The notes under the pieces: model-generated
Database searches by the model: none
Seen by the model: the letters and a program-made list of their open reading frames with translations, nothing else
Told to the model about the DNA's origin: nothing
Translations under genes and position numbers: made by a program
Assembly (NCBI RefSeq): GCF_009910365.1
Contig: NZ_CP036423.1
Span: 2,666,001-2,730,000, forward strand
Source of the DNA: Aequoribacter fuscus
Lineage (GTDB): Bacteria; Pseudomonadota; Gammaproteobacteria; Pseudomonadales; Halieaceae
Reading direction: 5' to 3'
Length of the DNA: 64,000 nucleotides
Part shown: positions 25,555-34,766 of the stretch, in pieces
Position numbering within the stretch: position 1 is the first letter of the stretch
How the letters are laid out: each line of letters opens with the position of its first letter

Positions 25555-27003
25555 ATGACCACCCCGACCCACCGTCGAACCAAAATTGTTGCCACTATCG
25601 GACCCGGTAGCGACAACCCAGACAGCCTATTCAGACTTATTGAAGCAGGCGTTGATGTCTTTAGATTGAATTTTAGCCACGGCTCGGCGGACCATCACGC
25701 CGCAGTCGCGGAAAGGGTCCGCAAACAGGCCGCGATTGCCGGCCGTTACGTCGGTATATTGGCAGATCTACAGGGTCCTAAAATTCGAATCGCAGGCTTC
25801 AAGGAAGGCAAGATCGAACTAAGCGCAGGAGACCGGTTTATACTTGACCTGGAGCTCGACAAAGACGCCGGCGACCAGCGCTCAGTCGGCGTGGATTTCC
25901 CGGATCTCGCGGAAAGTGTGGGTGCGGGTGATACGCTGCTTCTCGACGATGGACGCGTGCGACTAATCGTGAACCACGTATTCCATAAAACAATCGAGTG
26001 CACGGTCGTTGTAGGGGGCATACTGAGCTCCCGCAAAGGCATTAATCGTTTAGGTGGTGGGCTCTCGGCGCCCGCACTGACTGACAAAGATATTTCGGAC
26101 ATTAAAAGCCTCAAAGCGGTCCAACCGGACTTTGTCGCAGTATCGTTTGTCAGCACCGCGGCCGATATCGAGCAAACAAAGGGGTTACTTGAAGAGGCAG
26201 GGGTAAGCGCCGGCATTATCGCCAAAATCGAACGGGCTGAAGTTGTCGCCGACACAGATACTCTCGACGCAATCATAGATGCCTCGTTTGGTGTCATGGT
26301 AGCACGCGGGGATTTGGGCGTAGAGGTTGGAGACGCCCAACTCATTGGCATTCAGAAGGACCTGATTTCGCGGGCGCGGCGCCAAGACAGAGTCGTGATT
26401 ACCGCCACGCAGATGATGGAATCTATGATCAACAGTCCGATGCCCACTCGCGCCGAAGTGTTCGATGTAGCGAACGCCGTGCTTGATGGCACCGATGCCG
26501 TGATGCTTTCGGCAGAGACGGCCGTTGGTAACTACCCTGTCGAGGTAGTGAAAGCGATGGCCGACTCCGCGCTTGGCGCCGAGCGACACCCGGTAGCGCG
26601 ATCGTGGAAACACAAAGCCAATCAAAAATTTGACAGTACCCAAGAAACCATTGCTGTCTCGGCTATTTACGCCGCGAGCCACAATGATAACGTCCGGGGA
26701 ATTGCCTGTCTTACCGAATCGGGCAATACCCCCTTGTTAATGTCGCGCATCTCGTCAGGTTTGCCCATTTTCGCACTCAGTGATAATCATGCGACGTTGC
26801 AGCGTCTTGCGCTATGTCGTGGCGTTATTCCGCTCTATTTCGACGCACGAATGTTCGAGCCCGAAATGATCGAGGAGCGTGCTGTGGAGTTTTTGAAAGA
26901 CGGGCGTTACGTCGTCTCAGGCGATTCCATTATCTTGACCAAAGGCGCCATCATGGGGCAAACGGGATCAACCAACATTTTGAAGATCCTAAATGTGGCT
27001 TGA
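25555..27003 (+). CDS. pyk: Pyruvate kinase
   Basis: Pyruvate kinase makes pyruvate and ATP from phosphoenolpyruvate in glycolysis. At 482 aa it matches the type II (PykA) length. Visible motifs are KIVATIGPGSDNP, the substrate residues in FRLNFSHGSADHH, ILADLQGPKIRI, the catalytic Lys in AGIIAKIERAEVV, GVMVARGDLGVEVG and the MLSAETAVGNYPVE signature. A regulatory C-terminal domain is present. The gene is monocistronic between an unknown divergent gene and a cold-shock gene. Confidence 0.97.
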   Translation: MTTPTHRRTKIVATIGPGSDNPDSLFRLIEAGVDVFRLNFSHGSADHHAAVAERVRKQAAIAGRYVGILADLQGPKIRIAGFKEGKIELSAGDRFILDLELDKDAGDQRSVGVDFPDLAESVGAGDTLLLDDGRVRLIVNHVFHKTIECTVVVGGILSSRKGINRLGGGLSAPALTDKDISDIKSLKAVQPDFVAVSFVSTAADIEQTKGLLEEAGVSAGIIAKIERAEVVADTDTLDAIIDASFGVMVARGDLGVEVGDAQLIGIQKDLISRARRQDRVVITATQMMESMINSPMPTRAEVFDVANAVLDGTDAVMLSAETAVGNYPVEVVKAMADSALGAERHPVARSWKHKANQKFDSTQETIAVSAIYAASHNDNVRGIACLTESGNTPLLMSRISSGLPIFALSDNHATLQRLALCRGVIPLYFDARMFEPEMIEERAVEFLKDGRYVVSGDSIILTKGAIMGQTGSTNILKILNVA

Positions 27004-27190
27004 TAATCAGAATTAGTGACTTTTTCCCATAATAGAGGCTAAAGAGTCACATACATGAAGCAATAAGGGTGTTAGACTGGTCTCGTCACATTGGGTGACA
27101 CCGTTAATGTGCGGCTCTGGATTCCAGATAAAGCACGAAAGCAGCAATGTATGAAGCTCCCTACGGAGCGTTTTAACACAGGTAAGTAAT
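27004..27190 (+). promoter_or_regulatory. Long 5' leader of cold-shock gene
   Basis: The 187-bp stretch before the csp start holds several possible hairpins: GTGACT...AGTCAC (27016-27043 region), TCAC-ATTGG-GTGA, and GCTCC-CTAC-GGAGC (27156-27169) followed by GTTTTAAC. Long structured leaders that act as RNA thermosensors are known for cspA-type mRNAs. The last hairpin with its short T-tract could also attenuate. A CATAAT at 27028 may be the -10. Confidence 0.45.
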
Positions 27191-27397
27191 ATGGCTACAA
27201 CAACTGGCACCGTCAAATGGTTTAACGAAACTAAAGGCTTTGGCTTCATCGAACGTGAAGGCGGCCCTGACGTGTTCGTACACTTCAGCGCGATCAAAGG
27301 CGATGGTTTTAAAACATTGGCAGACGGCCAAAAGGTCGAGTTTGATGTGACCGATGGACAAAAAGGTCCTCAAGCGGAAAATGTGGTGCCATTGTAA
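27191..27397 (+). CDS. Cold-shock protein, CspA family
   Basis: This 68-aa single cold-shock domain is an RNA/DNA chaperone. RNP1 is KGFGFIE and RNP2 is VFVHFSAI, on the five-stranded OB fold ([15 protein letters not shown] at the start). It has the standard length, an AGGTAA site before the ATG, a long leader and a strong intrinsic terminator, so it is a single-gene unit. Which Csp paralogue it represents, and whether it is cold-induced, cannot be told. Confidence 0.96.
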   Translation: MATTTGTVKWFNETKGFGFIEREGGPDVFVHFSAIKGDGFKTLADGQKVEFDVTDGQKGPQAENVVPL

Positions 27398-27420
27398 GAT
27401 ACACCCCATCATCCAAATGA

Positions 27421-27447
27421 AAAAGGAGCCACGAGGCTCCTTTTTTT
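27421..27447 (+). terminator. Intrinsic terminator of the cold-shock gene
   Basis: Stem AGGAGCC / GGCTCCT with a 4-nt loop is followed by seven T residues, 23 nt after the csp stop. It is a textbook Rho-independent terminator. Confidence 0.92.
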
Positions 27448-27564
27448 ATACCTGTTATTTCCTACCTATTGGCGGCCTCAGCAAAAATCGCTAACCTCTG
27501 GGATTTGCCGCGCTGGCAATTAAGGGGCAATAACAGACGCGATGCTTTGCCGGCGCACCAAACA

Positions 27565-27589
27565 AAAAAGCCCGCGATGCGGGCTTTTT
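27565..27589 (-). terminator. Terminator of the TonB2-type operon (bidirectional shape)
   Basis: AAAAAGCCCGC-GAT-GCGGGCTTTTT, about 20 nt beyond the TPR-gene stop. The arms are perfect and there are T-tracts on both strands, so it can stop leftward transcription and any read-through from csp. The rest of the 27448-27564 gap shows nothing else. Confidence 0.9.
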
Positions 27590-27608
27590 CATATTTCAAC
27601 GATCAGAT

Positions 27609-28946
27609 CTAGTCTTCGGCCAATTTAGCCTGACGCTCTAGCTCGCTATTCAAGTACTTGATCCATTGCTTAGCGTAGGTTTCAGAGCGTTTGTCTTTCC
27701 CTGCTTCCTTGAACGCTTTTCGTGCTTTGTCGTACTGCTTCGTATTGAAGTAGGCCATGCCGAGCGACAACTGGGCGTTGTCCTCGCGACGAACACCGCC
27801 ACGCTTAAGACCCTTCTCCAAGGCAGCAATTGCCTCTTCAAACTTGTCTCCGTCTAGGTATACGTTACCCAGACGCGCGTACAGCTCGCCATCTTCCGAC
27901 TTCTCTGCTGCAATTTCCATCGCAGGAATGGCTTTGGCAACTTCCTGAGCCTGGCGATAGGCCGAACCCATGATCTCGTAGTTCTTAGAGGTCGGGTCGA
28001 TGAGCTTTTCTTTGAGGCCACGATCCATGACTTGAGCGGCCTTATAAGGCACTTCGCCCTGCAAGTACAAGTAGGCCATCGTTACGCGCTCGGGACCCTT
28101 GGTCAAAAGATCTTGCGCGTAAGCCGCATCCATCACGGAGAGCTGCTTCCCTTCTTCTTTTTTCTCACCGTACATATGGCTGAGCTGAATCCAGTACTGA
28201 TCTTTCGGATAGTACGTCACCAGGTTACGCAGCATATCGATGGTATTGTCCACATCGTTACGTTCAAAGTACAAGAAACGCGCCAGGTTGTACCACTGCT
28301 CCTTGGGCAACCTGCCTTTGTCTTCTTCCATTTGAATCGCGATTTTTACGTTCGCCAAGGCATTATCGTAGTCTTTCAACTGGTAGTAGCCTTGTGACAA
28401 CAACACGTGCGCCGTCGCTGATGGCTGGTCGGTGACCGCAAACCACTCGAGAAGCATGTCGACACCGTTCTTCCAGTCTTCCTGCACAAAGTACAGCTGA
28501 GCAATGGTGTACTTGGTGTTGGTCTCCATTGCCAAAGGAATGTCCGGCTGAGCAATGACGTTACGGTAGGCCTCAAGCGCTCCAGGAAAGTCTTCGTTGC
28601 TGTAGTGGATGAACGCATACAGGTTATAAACGTTAGCTAATTCGTACGAATTGAGCTCTCGCTTGCCCGACGCATCAATCATTGCATCCAACACAGACCT
28701 GGCTGTCGCCCAGTCTTTTGCCTCAGCGGCAGTTTGCGCTTCAGCCAGTTTCTCGTAAACCTTATTACGAAGCGCTGGGGTGCGACGTGTTTCACGCTCC
28801 TCCTTCTTGGCTTCCTGTGCAAACGCCGTGCTCGCTTGAAAACCGACAGCCTCAGAGGCCTTCTCGATGCCAACTTGCGCCAACATCAGAGGGAGTGACA
28901 GCGCTGCTGCCCGCATCCACACGTGTTTATTACTTAAGTTTTGCAT
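27609..28946 (-). CDS. TPR-repeat periplasmic protein of TonB2-type operon
   Basis: This 445-aa protein has a signal-like N-terminus (about residues 10-43) and then many tetratricopeptide repeats (for example YELANVYNLYAFIHYSNEDFPGALEAY, AHVLLSQGYYQLKDYDNALA and ELYARLGNVYLDGDKFEEAI). TPR proteins commonly close TonB2-type operons, as in Vibrio, and are thought to be accessory parts of the energising complex. It lies 14 nt after the tonB stop and is the last gene of the seven-gene run. Confidence 0.9.
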   Translation of the reverse strand: MQNLSNKHVWMRAAALSLPLMLAQVGIEKASEAVGFQASTAFAQEAKKEERETRRTPALRNKVYEKLAEAQTAAEAKDWATARSVLDAMIDASGKRELNSYELANVYNLYAFIHYSNEDFPGALEAYRNVIAQPDIPLAMETNTKYTIAQLYFVQEDWKNGVDMLLEWFAVTDQPSATAHVLLSQGYYQLKDYDNALANVKIAIQMEEDKGRLPKEQWYNLARFLYFERNDVDNTIDMLRNLVTYYPKDQYWIQLSHMYGEKKEEGKQLSVMDAAYAQDLLTKGPERVTMAYLYLQGEVPYKAAQVMDRGLKEKLIDPTSKNYEIMGSAYRQAQEVAKAIPAMEIAAEKSEDGELYARLGNVYLDGDKFEEAIAALEKGLKRGGVRREDNAQLSLGMAYFNTKQYDKARKAFKEAGKDKRSETYAKQWIKYLNSELERQAKLAED

Positions 28947-28960
28947 ATCTCGTATCCCGC

Positions 28961-29566
28961 TTACTGCTCAAGCTCGTAGGTGAATTTGTTCTGCACACCG
29001 GCCACTTCGATAGGCTCGCCGTCGACTACGCGAGGCTTGTACTTGAACTTTTCGGCCGCTTTTAAGCTTGCACGCTCGAAAACACCCTCGGGCTGACAAT
29101 CCACTGGAATGGGATCGCGAATAGAACCCGATTTGGTCACAACGTACTCAACGATACAGTATCCGGTGATACCGCGCGTTTGAGCGCGACGTGGGTAAAT
29201 CGGCGCAACTTTTACAATCGGCAAGTACTCACCGTCACCCGATGACATACCCGACGAATTGATCGACACGTCAACTTTTGCCGTCGGCGCGAGGTTAACA
29301 ACATCGACGTCCATATCCATATCGAACTCTAAAGGCTGCATATCTGGCGGCGGCTCTTCAGGATCTTCGACTTTCTCTGGTTTGACTTCTTTGACGTTCA
29401 CTTCAATTTCTTTGTTGGGAACGACAATGTCGGCTATTTTTCGTGATTTGACTTCTTCTTGCTCGTATTCACGGTCAATTAGGCTCTGCATCACAAAAAA
29501 CAGGCCGACTGCGACGGGAACCGCTACCAACGCGGCTATGATAACCCTCACAATACTATTGCCCAT
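28961..29566 (-). CDS. TonB-family energy transducer (TonB2-like)
   Basis: The 201-aa protein has an N-terminal membrane anchor (RVIIAALVAVPVAVGLFFVM), a short acidic and proline spacer (EVKPEKVEDPEEPPPDMQP) and the TonB C-terminal domain (LPIVKVAPIYPRRAQTRGITGYCIVEYVVTKSGSI... in outline). The periplasmic linker is much shorter than in E. coli TonB, as in TonB2 types. It transmits proton-motive energy to outer-membrane receptors, possibly including the ZnuD-like receptor at 19467. It sits between two exbD genes and the TPR gene. Confidence 0.92.
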   Translation of the reverse strand: MGNSIVRVIIAALVAVPVAVGLFFVMQSLIDREYEQEEVKSRKIADIVVPNKEIEVNVKEVKPEKVEDPEEPPPDMQPLEFDMDMDVDVVNLAPTAKVDVSINSSGMSSGDGEYLPIVKVAPIYPRRAQTRGITGYCIVEYVVTKSGSIRDPIPVDCQPEGVFERASLKAAEKFKYKPRVVDGEPIEVAGVQNKFTYELEQ

Positions 29567-29571
29567 CTCGA

Positions 29572-29991
29572 TTACACCTCATCATCCGTAGAAATACAGG
29601 GTGGCGCTGTTAGTAGCGAACGCACCTCGTCAATTAACTCCTCAACCGCGTAAGCAGGCGTATCTTGATCCACCTGGATTACTAAATTCGCTTGTGGAGC
29701 TTCCTTTTTGGCCGCTTCTGTCACTCGGTTTACGCGGTCTAAAGGTACCTTATTTTTGTTGTAATAGATGTCGCCCTGACCATCCACCGCAAAAATGATC
29801 GTACCCCGCTCACAAGCTTCCATTGTTGAAGCTTGTGGCTTAAACAACTCAACACCGGGTTCTTTAACGAACGATGACGTTACGATAAAGAAAATCAACA
29901 TGATGAATACCACGTCAAGCATCGGGGTTAAGTCGATCTGCCCCTCATCGCTGGCACTGCGACGGCGTGCAGCCTGATCTCTCATGCTCAT
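29572..29991 (-). CDS. ExbD/TolR family protein, paralogue 2
   Basis: This 139-aa biopolymer-transport subunit has a cytoplasmic basic N-terminus, one helix (DVVFIMLIFFIVTSSF) that begins with the functional Asp of the proton path (LTPMLDVVF), and a periplasmic domain ending in ELIDEVRSLLTA. It overlaps the upstream exbD by 4 nt (ATGA type) and ends 5 nt before tonB. Two different exbD genes in one operon are unusual against the single exbD2 of Vibrio. Confidence 0.93.
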   Translation of the reverse strand: MSMRDQAARRRSASDEGQIDLTPMLDVVFIMLIFFIVTSSFVKEPGVELFKPQASTMEACERGTIIFAVDGQGDIYYNKNKVPLDRVNRVTEAAKKEAPQANLVIQVDQDTPAYAVEELIDEVRSLLTAPPCISTDDEV

Positions 29992-30398
29992 TTTTTACCT
30001 CCACCGCTCGCCCAGTTAACCGAGCCAGCGCCCGCTTCTCGAGCAGCATCAGCGACGTTAACGACCGCGTTTGCCCGAGCACCTTTTTCCACTTTGATGG
30101 TAACAGCTTGCTCTGGATCGCTCGCCAGTAAGCGCTGAATGTTAGCTCGAACCGAACGTACATCGACTCGTCGATTTTCCATCCAAATTTGGTTATCGCT
30201 ACGAATATTCACCAAAATACTCGTCGCATCGCTCGGGTCCGACTTAGAGTTATCGGGACGGTTGACTTCAATCCCAGCCTCCTTGATGAACGAGGCGACA
30301 ACGATAAAGAAGATCAGCATGATAAACACCACGTCTAGCATAGGTGTTAAATCAATTTCGGCGCCGTCTTCCTCTTTTTGTTTCGCAAGTTTGCGCAT
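29988..30398 (-). CDS. ExbD/TolR family protein, paralogue 1
   Basis: The 136-aa sister of the next gene has the same architecture: KQKEEDGAEIDLTPMLDVVF, one helix, then a periplasmic domain (WMENRRVDVRSVRANIQRLL). The functional Asp in the helix start is kept. Its periplasmic half differs clearly from paralogue 2, so the pair may form a heteromeric stator partner rather than being a recent duplication. Confidence 0.93.
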   Translation of the reverse strand: MRKLAKQKEEDGAEIDLTPMLDVVFIMLIFFIVVASFIKEAGIEVNRPDNSKSDPSDATSILVNIRSDNQIWMENRRVDVRSVRANIQRLLASDPEQAVTIKVEKGARANAVVNVADAAREAGAGSVNWASGGGKK

Positions 30399-30428
30399 TG
30401 GTCGAATGTCCTTTCTGTCGTCAAACCA

Positions 30429-30950
30429 TTAATGATCTGACGTCAATTTATCCTCAAGTGATTCCTGCTCGCGCTCTGCAATTCGCTGCAAATAGGTATT
30501 TGCAAACAAACCAGATAACGCTGCCACCATCCCCGCCATCGTCGGAATTGTTGAACGCTCAACACCGCCAGCCATTGACTTTGCATCGCCACCGCCGGTC
30601 ACTGCCATTACGTTGAACACCTCGATCATACCAGTCACGGTACCCAACAGACCCAACAAGGGGCATAAGGCGACCATCGTGGTAATAACAGACATGTTGT
30701 TGTTAATCACTTCTCTACTCTGAGATACCAAGCGCGATCGAATCTGCTTCGCATTCCACGATTTCCGCTCGGCTCTACTTTCCCACTTATCGATCAACAG
30801 GCGCCGTTCAGCACGCCAAGCGAAAGTGAAAAACCAAAAGCGCTCGAAAATCAGGGTCCACATAACGAACACAAGTATCGCGATCAGCCAGAGTACATCC
30901 CCGCCTTTATCCATAAAGGCGAGAATGGTTTCAGTAATGCCTCCAGACAT
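30429..30950 (-). CDS. ExbB/TolQ family proton channel (ExbB2-like)
   Basis: This 173-aa inner-membrane protein has three helices in the MotA/TolQ/ExbB arrangement: an N-terminal helix (DVLWLIAILVFVMWTLIFERF), then MSVITTMVALCPLLGLLGTVTGMIEVFNVMA and SMAGGVERSTIPTMAGMVAAL-type helices. It is shorter than E. coli ExbB (244 aa), as in TonB2 systems. It lies 10 nt from the TtpC-like gene and works with the ExbD pair. Confidence 0.93.
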   Translation of the reverse strand: MSGGITETILAFMDKGGDVLWLIAILVFVMWTLIFERFWFFTFAWRAERRLLIDKWESRAERKSWNAKQIRSRLVSQSREVINNNMSVITTMVALCPLLGLLGTVTGMIEVFNVMAVTGGGDAKSMAGGVERSTIPTMAGMVAALSGLFANTYLQRIAEREQESLEDKLTSDH

Positions 30951-30960
30951 AGTCTAGCTC

Positions 30961-32385
30961 CTACTTGTGAGACGTCTCGGAGTGCTCGGCAATGATACCG
31001 GTCGCTTGTTCGTTCAGCAGGTGTATCACACGCTGCGCACGCCCATTAACCAAGGTGTGCAACAAGACGGTCGGAATTGCGACTAACAGACCAAGAACCG
31101 TGGTTACCAAGGCGCTCGAAATACCGCCAGCCATTGCTTTTGGATCGCCTGCACCGAAGATCGTGATCGCTTGGAAGGTGATGATCATACCGGTTACCGT
31201 ACCAAGTAGACCCATCAGCGGTGCGACAGCGGCGATAATCTTCAGCAAGGTCAGACCTGACTCTAGCTTTGGCGTTTCGCGCATCACGCCTTCGGCCATT
31301 TTCAGCTCGAGGGTTTCTGGGTCCATCGTTGGGTTGTCTTCGTGAATCTTTAATACGCGACCCAGTGGGTTGTTGGTATTAGCCGCAGAAGACTTTAACT
31401 GCGCACTCACTTTGCTGGAGATCAGTGACAGTGCAATCAAACGGTATACCGCGAGTAACAGTGCAAACACACCCACTGCAGTAATGGCGTAACCCACGTA
31501 GCCACCTTGGTGCCAACGCTCTTCCAGCGTCGGTGAATCAATGATTGCGGCTAGGAAGGAACCACCGGTGGGGCCCGTTGGGTCGATACCAAACTGGTAC
31601 ATGCCGCTTGACGCGTTGGCGAGATCAGACGCCCAGCTGGTGTAAGAACCTGCAGGCTGACGAGGCAATTCGCTCAAGTTGCCGTTGTTGTAGGCCAGGT
31701 AGTTGCCGTTGGCATCGATGATGTTGAACGCACCGATTCGGATGACGTCACGAGGCGCGCGCTCACCGGATGGTGTTGCAACTTCAGCGGTGAACTTAAC
31801 GACGTTACCTGTTTCAGTGATCTCGCGAAGCAATTCGTACCACACGCGCTCGATCTCTTCGATGCGAGGCAACTTGTCAGAGCCTGACATCTTCGCGATC
31901 AAGTCTTTCAAGAAACCTTCACGGTTGGCGTACTGCGAAGATACGAGTGACACTTCGATGTTCGACGACAAGTCACCAGCGGCCGCGGTCAAGTGGCCAA
32001 ACAATTCCGTTAACGCACCCAACTTCTCTTTTAATTGCTTCTGCTTAGCGGCAATCAACAGCTCGTTGTCTTCGAATTTGTTTTCGAGCTGAGTACTCAA
32101 GCGCTCTTGACGCTCGCGCTCGGCTTCCGCTTCTTTCAGCAAACGCGCCTGATCCGCTTTTGCTTGGGCAAAACGCGCCTCACGCGCCTTGTTTTCTTTT
32201 GCATCGGTCGCTTGACCTTGCTTCACGAACTGAAGCAACTGCTCAAGGTTTGCCGCCGCTTCTGCACGCGGATCCACTTGCGGCTCAGCAGGAGCCTCCG
32301 CAGCGTCTTGCGCATAGGTCAGACCAGAAACAGCTAACGCGCCGCCCAAAGTTAGGGCCGCAAAAATTTTATTTAACGCTTTCAT
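30961..32385 (-). CDS. TtpC-like protein: coiled coil plus MotA/TolQ/ExbB domain
   Basis: This 474-aa protein has a signal peptide (KIFAALTLGGALAVSGLTYA), a long coiled coil (about residues 45-125, rich in Ala, Lys, Glu and Gln), a periplasmic domain, and a C-terminal channel domain with helices such as AITAVGVFALLLAVYRLIAL and IIAAVAPLMGLLGTVTGMIITFQ. Vibrio TtpC, an extra partner of TonB2 complexes, has this length and design. It starts on the last base of the DUF3450 stop. Confidence 0.92.
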   Translation of the reverse strand: MKALNKIFAALTLGGALAVSGLTYAQDAAEAPAEPQVDPRAEAAANLEQLLQFVKQGQATDAKENKAREARFAQAKADQARLLKEAEAERERQERLSTQLENKFEDNELLIAAKQKQLKEKLGALTELFGHLTAAAGDLSSNIEVSLVSSQYANREGFLKDLIAKMSGSDKLPRIEEIERVWYELLREITETGNVVKFTAEVATPSGERAPRDVIRIGAFNIIDANGNYLAYNNGNLSELPRQPAGSYTSWASDLANASSGMYQFGIDPTGPTGGSFLAAIIDSPTLEERWHQGGYVGYAITAVGVFALLLAVYRLIALSLISSKVSAQLKSSAANTNNPLGRVLKIHEDNPTMDPETLELKMAEGVMRETPKLESGLTLLKIIAAVAPLMGLLGTVTGMIITFQAITIFGAGDPKAMAGGISSALVTTVLGLLVAIPTVLLHTLVNGRAQRVIHLLNEQATGIIAEHSETSHK

Positions 32386-33164
32386 TAGTTAGCCTCCGGT
32401 GCAGCTACAGGCATGTTGAGAAGTTCAATGGTGGCTTGTTTCTTGGCGATACGTACGCCTTTGCGGATTGCAGCAGCGTAGTCACCTGATGGCAGGCTAT
32501 CCCAAGACTTAGTTTCGGGATTCCACACACCACTTTCTTCACCGTCGGTCGTTTGGTAAACCAAAGACACACGACCAATACGTAGGAAATCGACGTCGCG
32601 AGTTACGCCATTGAGTTCGATGGTATCGCTGTACGTCTCCATACCTCGACCGTACTGAAGCTCAATATTGTAGGCTTCTAGTACCTGACGGAATTTCTCC
32701 GCAACCGTGATATCAGATCGATCAACGTTATCACGCAAAAACTCAATGCGTGCACGACGCTCGTCTAGGTTGAATGGAACATCCAACTCAACAAACTGCT
32801 CTAAACCGTCGATCATACGAATCACAAGCGGCATCATTTGACGCTGAATAACCGTTACGTCATCGATCGACGTATCGATATCGGCGATACGACGCTCTTG
32901 GTTATCAATTTGGCGCTGCAAACGTGCATTGTAGACCTTCAGTCCATCTACTTGCTTCATCACCGTTTTGTAGTCTGTTAACAGATCGCGGGCTTCTTCA
33001 GCCAAACGATCAATTTTCGCTTGAGACTGTTTAGCAGCAGCAGTTTTCTCTTCGCCAACTTTAATGATGGCGTCTAATGTGTTGGCTTGCGATGCGACCG
33101 AGCAAAAAGCCCCGGTAGCAACAACGGTAGCCATCAACACAGATTTTAGTCGATGCGTAGTCAT
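32385..33164 (-). CDS. DUF3450 periplasmic coiled-coil protein
   Basis: The 259-aa product has a signal peptide (LMATVVATGAFCSVASQA) and a strongly coiled-coil N-terminal half (residues about 30-110: EEKTAAAKQSQAKIDRLAEEA and so on), then a conserved domain with DVPFNLDERRARIEFL and GVWNPETKSWDSLPSGDY. DUF3450 genes regularly open TonB2/TtpC operons. It is the first gene of the seven-gene leftward run, after a 247-bp gap. Confidence 0.92.
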   Translation of the reverse strand: MTTHRLKSVLMATVVATGAFCSVASQANTLDAIIKVGEEKTAAAKQSQAKIDRLAEEARDLLTDYKTVMKQVDGLKVYNARLQRQIDNQERRIADIDTSIDDVTVIQRQMMPLVIRMIDGLEQFVELDVPFNLDERRARIEFLRDNVDRSDITVAEKFRQVLEAYNIELQYGRGMETYSDTIELNGVTRDVDFLRIGRVSLVYQTTDGEESGVWNPETKSWDSLPSGDYAAAIRKGVRIAKKQATIELLNMPVAAPEAN

Positions 33165-33271
33165 GAGGGTTGCGTATCCTATAGTCCAACGTTTGTGATT
33201 TTAGAATCTGATAAAAAAGGGGCCTAACAAGCTCGCGTTAAACCCCACCGATAACGGTAATCCGTGCGCCG

Positions 33272-33300
33272 ATTTAAACGTACAAAATGGTAATTTTCAA
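33272..33300 (-). promoter_or_regulatory. Candidate promoter of the TonB2-type operon
   Basis: TTGAAA (33295-33300) and TTAAAT (33272-33277) are separated by 17 bp on the minus strand, about 100 nt before the DUF3450 start. The -35 is good and the -10 only fair. No Fur-box-like repeat is visible. The rest of the gap to folA holds only the hairpin at 33395. Confidence 0.4.
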
Positions 33301-33394
33301 TGAAATCTCTTGCACAAACTTAAGTGATTTTGCGTTTGAGTAGATCGGTTACACATTTAGCGCAGATCTCAACGGAAGGTAACACCGCGCACAT

Positions 33395-33411
33395 CGCGAC
33401 TAAGCGTCGCG
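33395..33411 (-). terminator. Hairpin directly after folA
   Basis: CGCGAC-TAAGC-GTCGCG touches the folA stop. The stem is strong and GC-rich but lacks a T-tract, so it may stabilise the mRNA end rather than terminate alone. Confidence 0.5.
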
Positions 33412-33927
33412 CTACACACCGATCCGCTCATATGTGACAAAATGACAGGCGTATTGGTCTTTTTCGGACTGTCCAGGATGCTCGGCTTGCACCGATACCC
33501 ACTCACTCCAATCGATGCAGTCCAGGACAGTGTCGCCCTCGGGCTCTGCGTCGATGTGCGTCACGATCAGACGGTCCGTAAAAGGCAGTGCTGACGCGTA
33601 TATCTGCGATCCTCCGGCGATAATAATCTCATTCTGATCGGCATTGCAGAACGTTTGTGCCACGGATAGCGCCTGCTCAATACTCGCGCACAAAATCACC
33701 CCCTCAGGCAGATCAGGCTGACCCGAAGAAACGACGATGCTAGTGCGATTCGGCAATAGCCCCGGCAAGGACTCGAACGTACGCCGCCCCATAATCATTG
33801 GCTTGCCCAAAGTAACACGTTTGAAAAAAGCGAGATCGGTAGGCACATGCCAAGGCAGGTCGCCGTTAAGGCCGATCACGCCATTTTTAGCGACCGCAAA
33901 CACGGCAGAAACCAAAGGTTTACTCAT
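33412..33927 (-). CDS. folA: Dihydrofolate reductase
   Basis: Reduces dihydrofolate to tetrahydrofolate with NADPH and is the trimethoprim target. The 171-aa protein shows [23 protein letters not shown] (with the catalytic acid in the helix), [13 protein letters not shown] and the C-terminal [13 protein letters not shown] motif. Its ATG overlaps the thyA stop by 4 nt. The lgt-thyA-folA operon ties use of methylene-THF directly to its regeneration. Confidence 0.96.
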   Translation of the reverse strand: MSKPLVSAVFAVAKNGVIGLNGDLPWHVPTDLAFFKRVTLGKPMIMGRRTFESLPGLLPNRTSIVVSSGQPDLPEGVILCASIEQALSVAQTFCNADQNEIIIAGGSQIYASALPFTDRLIVTHIDAEPEGDTVLDCIDWSEWVSVQAEHPGQSEKDQYACHFVTYERIGV

Positions 33928-34757
33928 ATCGCCACCGCGCCAGCAATGTGCGCGTGGGGCTCGTAACCCACAAGTTCAAAATCGTCAAAGCAGTAGTCGT
34001 AAATCGACTCCGGCTTGCGCTTAATTCGCAAGGTTGGGAGCGCTCGAGGCTCGCGCTCAAGTTGAGTCTCGACCTGCTCAAAATGGTTGCTGTAGATGTG
34101 CGAATCACCGGTGCTTATGATGACCTCACCAGGCTCTAATTCGCACTGCTGACACAACATATGCGTCAACAAGGCCAAACTTGCCAAGTTGTAAGGCAAA
34201 CCCAAGAATGAGTCACTAGAACGAATGTAAAGCTGCGCCGACAAACGACCATTCGCGACATAAAACTGATACAGGAGATGGCAGGGCGGCAACGCCATTT
34301 TGCCCTGCCTCACATTCTCTTGTGGACTGAGCGTTTCATCGGGCAAATACTCGACGTTCCATCCATGAAATAGAATCCGACGCGAATCCGGCTTGTGCTT
34401 CAAACAATCAATGACGTAGTCGATTTGGTTAATCGCGCCACCGTCGGCAGTTGGCCATGACCGCCATTGCGCGCCATAAATCGGACCCAAATCGCCCTCT
34501 TCAGTTGCCCACTCATCCCAAATCGAAACACCATTTTCCCGCAACCAAGCGGTATTCGTATCTCCTCTCAAAAACCAAATGAGCTCGTTAGCGATGCTTT
34601 TGAAATGCAACTTTTTGGTCGTCAACAGTGGAAAGCCTTCGCTCAAGTCATGACGAAATTGACGCGCAAACACCGAGCGCGTGCCGGTGCCCGTTCGATC
34701 TGACTTATCGACGCCGTGCGCCATGATATCGCGCAACAAATCTAGGTAAACCTTCAT
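33924..34757 (-). CDS. thyA: Thymidylate synthase
   Basis: Methylates dUMP to dTMP with methylene-tetrahydrofolate. The 277-aa length is standard. Features are [19 protein letters not shown], the catalytic cysteine in [34 protein letters not shown] and the C-terminal [10 protein letters not shown]. It starts 9 nt after the lgt stop and overlaps folA by 4 nt. Confidence 0.98.
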   Translation of the reverse strand: MKVYLDLLRDIMAHGVDKSDRTGTGTRSVFARQFRHDLSEGFPLLTTKKLHFKSIANELIWFLRGDTNTAWLRENGVSIWDEWATEEGDLGPIYGAQWRSWPTADGGAINQIDYVIDCLKHKPDSRRILFHGWNVEYLPDETLSPQENVRQGKMALPPCHLLYQFYVANGRLSAQLYIRSSDSFLGLPYNLASLALLTHMLCQQCELEPGEVIISTGDSHIYSNHFEQVETQLEREPRALPTLRIKRKPESIYDYCFDDFELVGYEPHAHIAGAVAI

Positions 34758-34766
34758 ATTCCCTTC

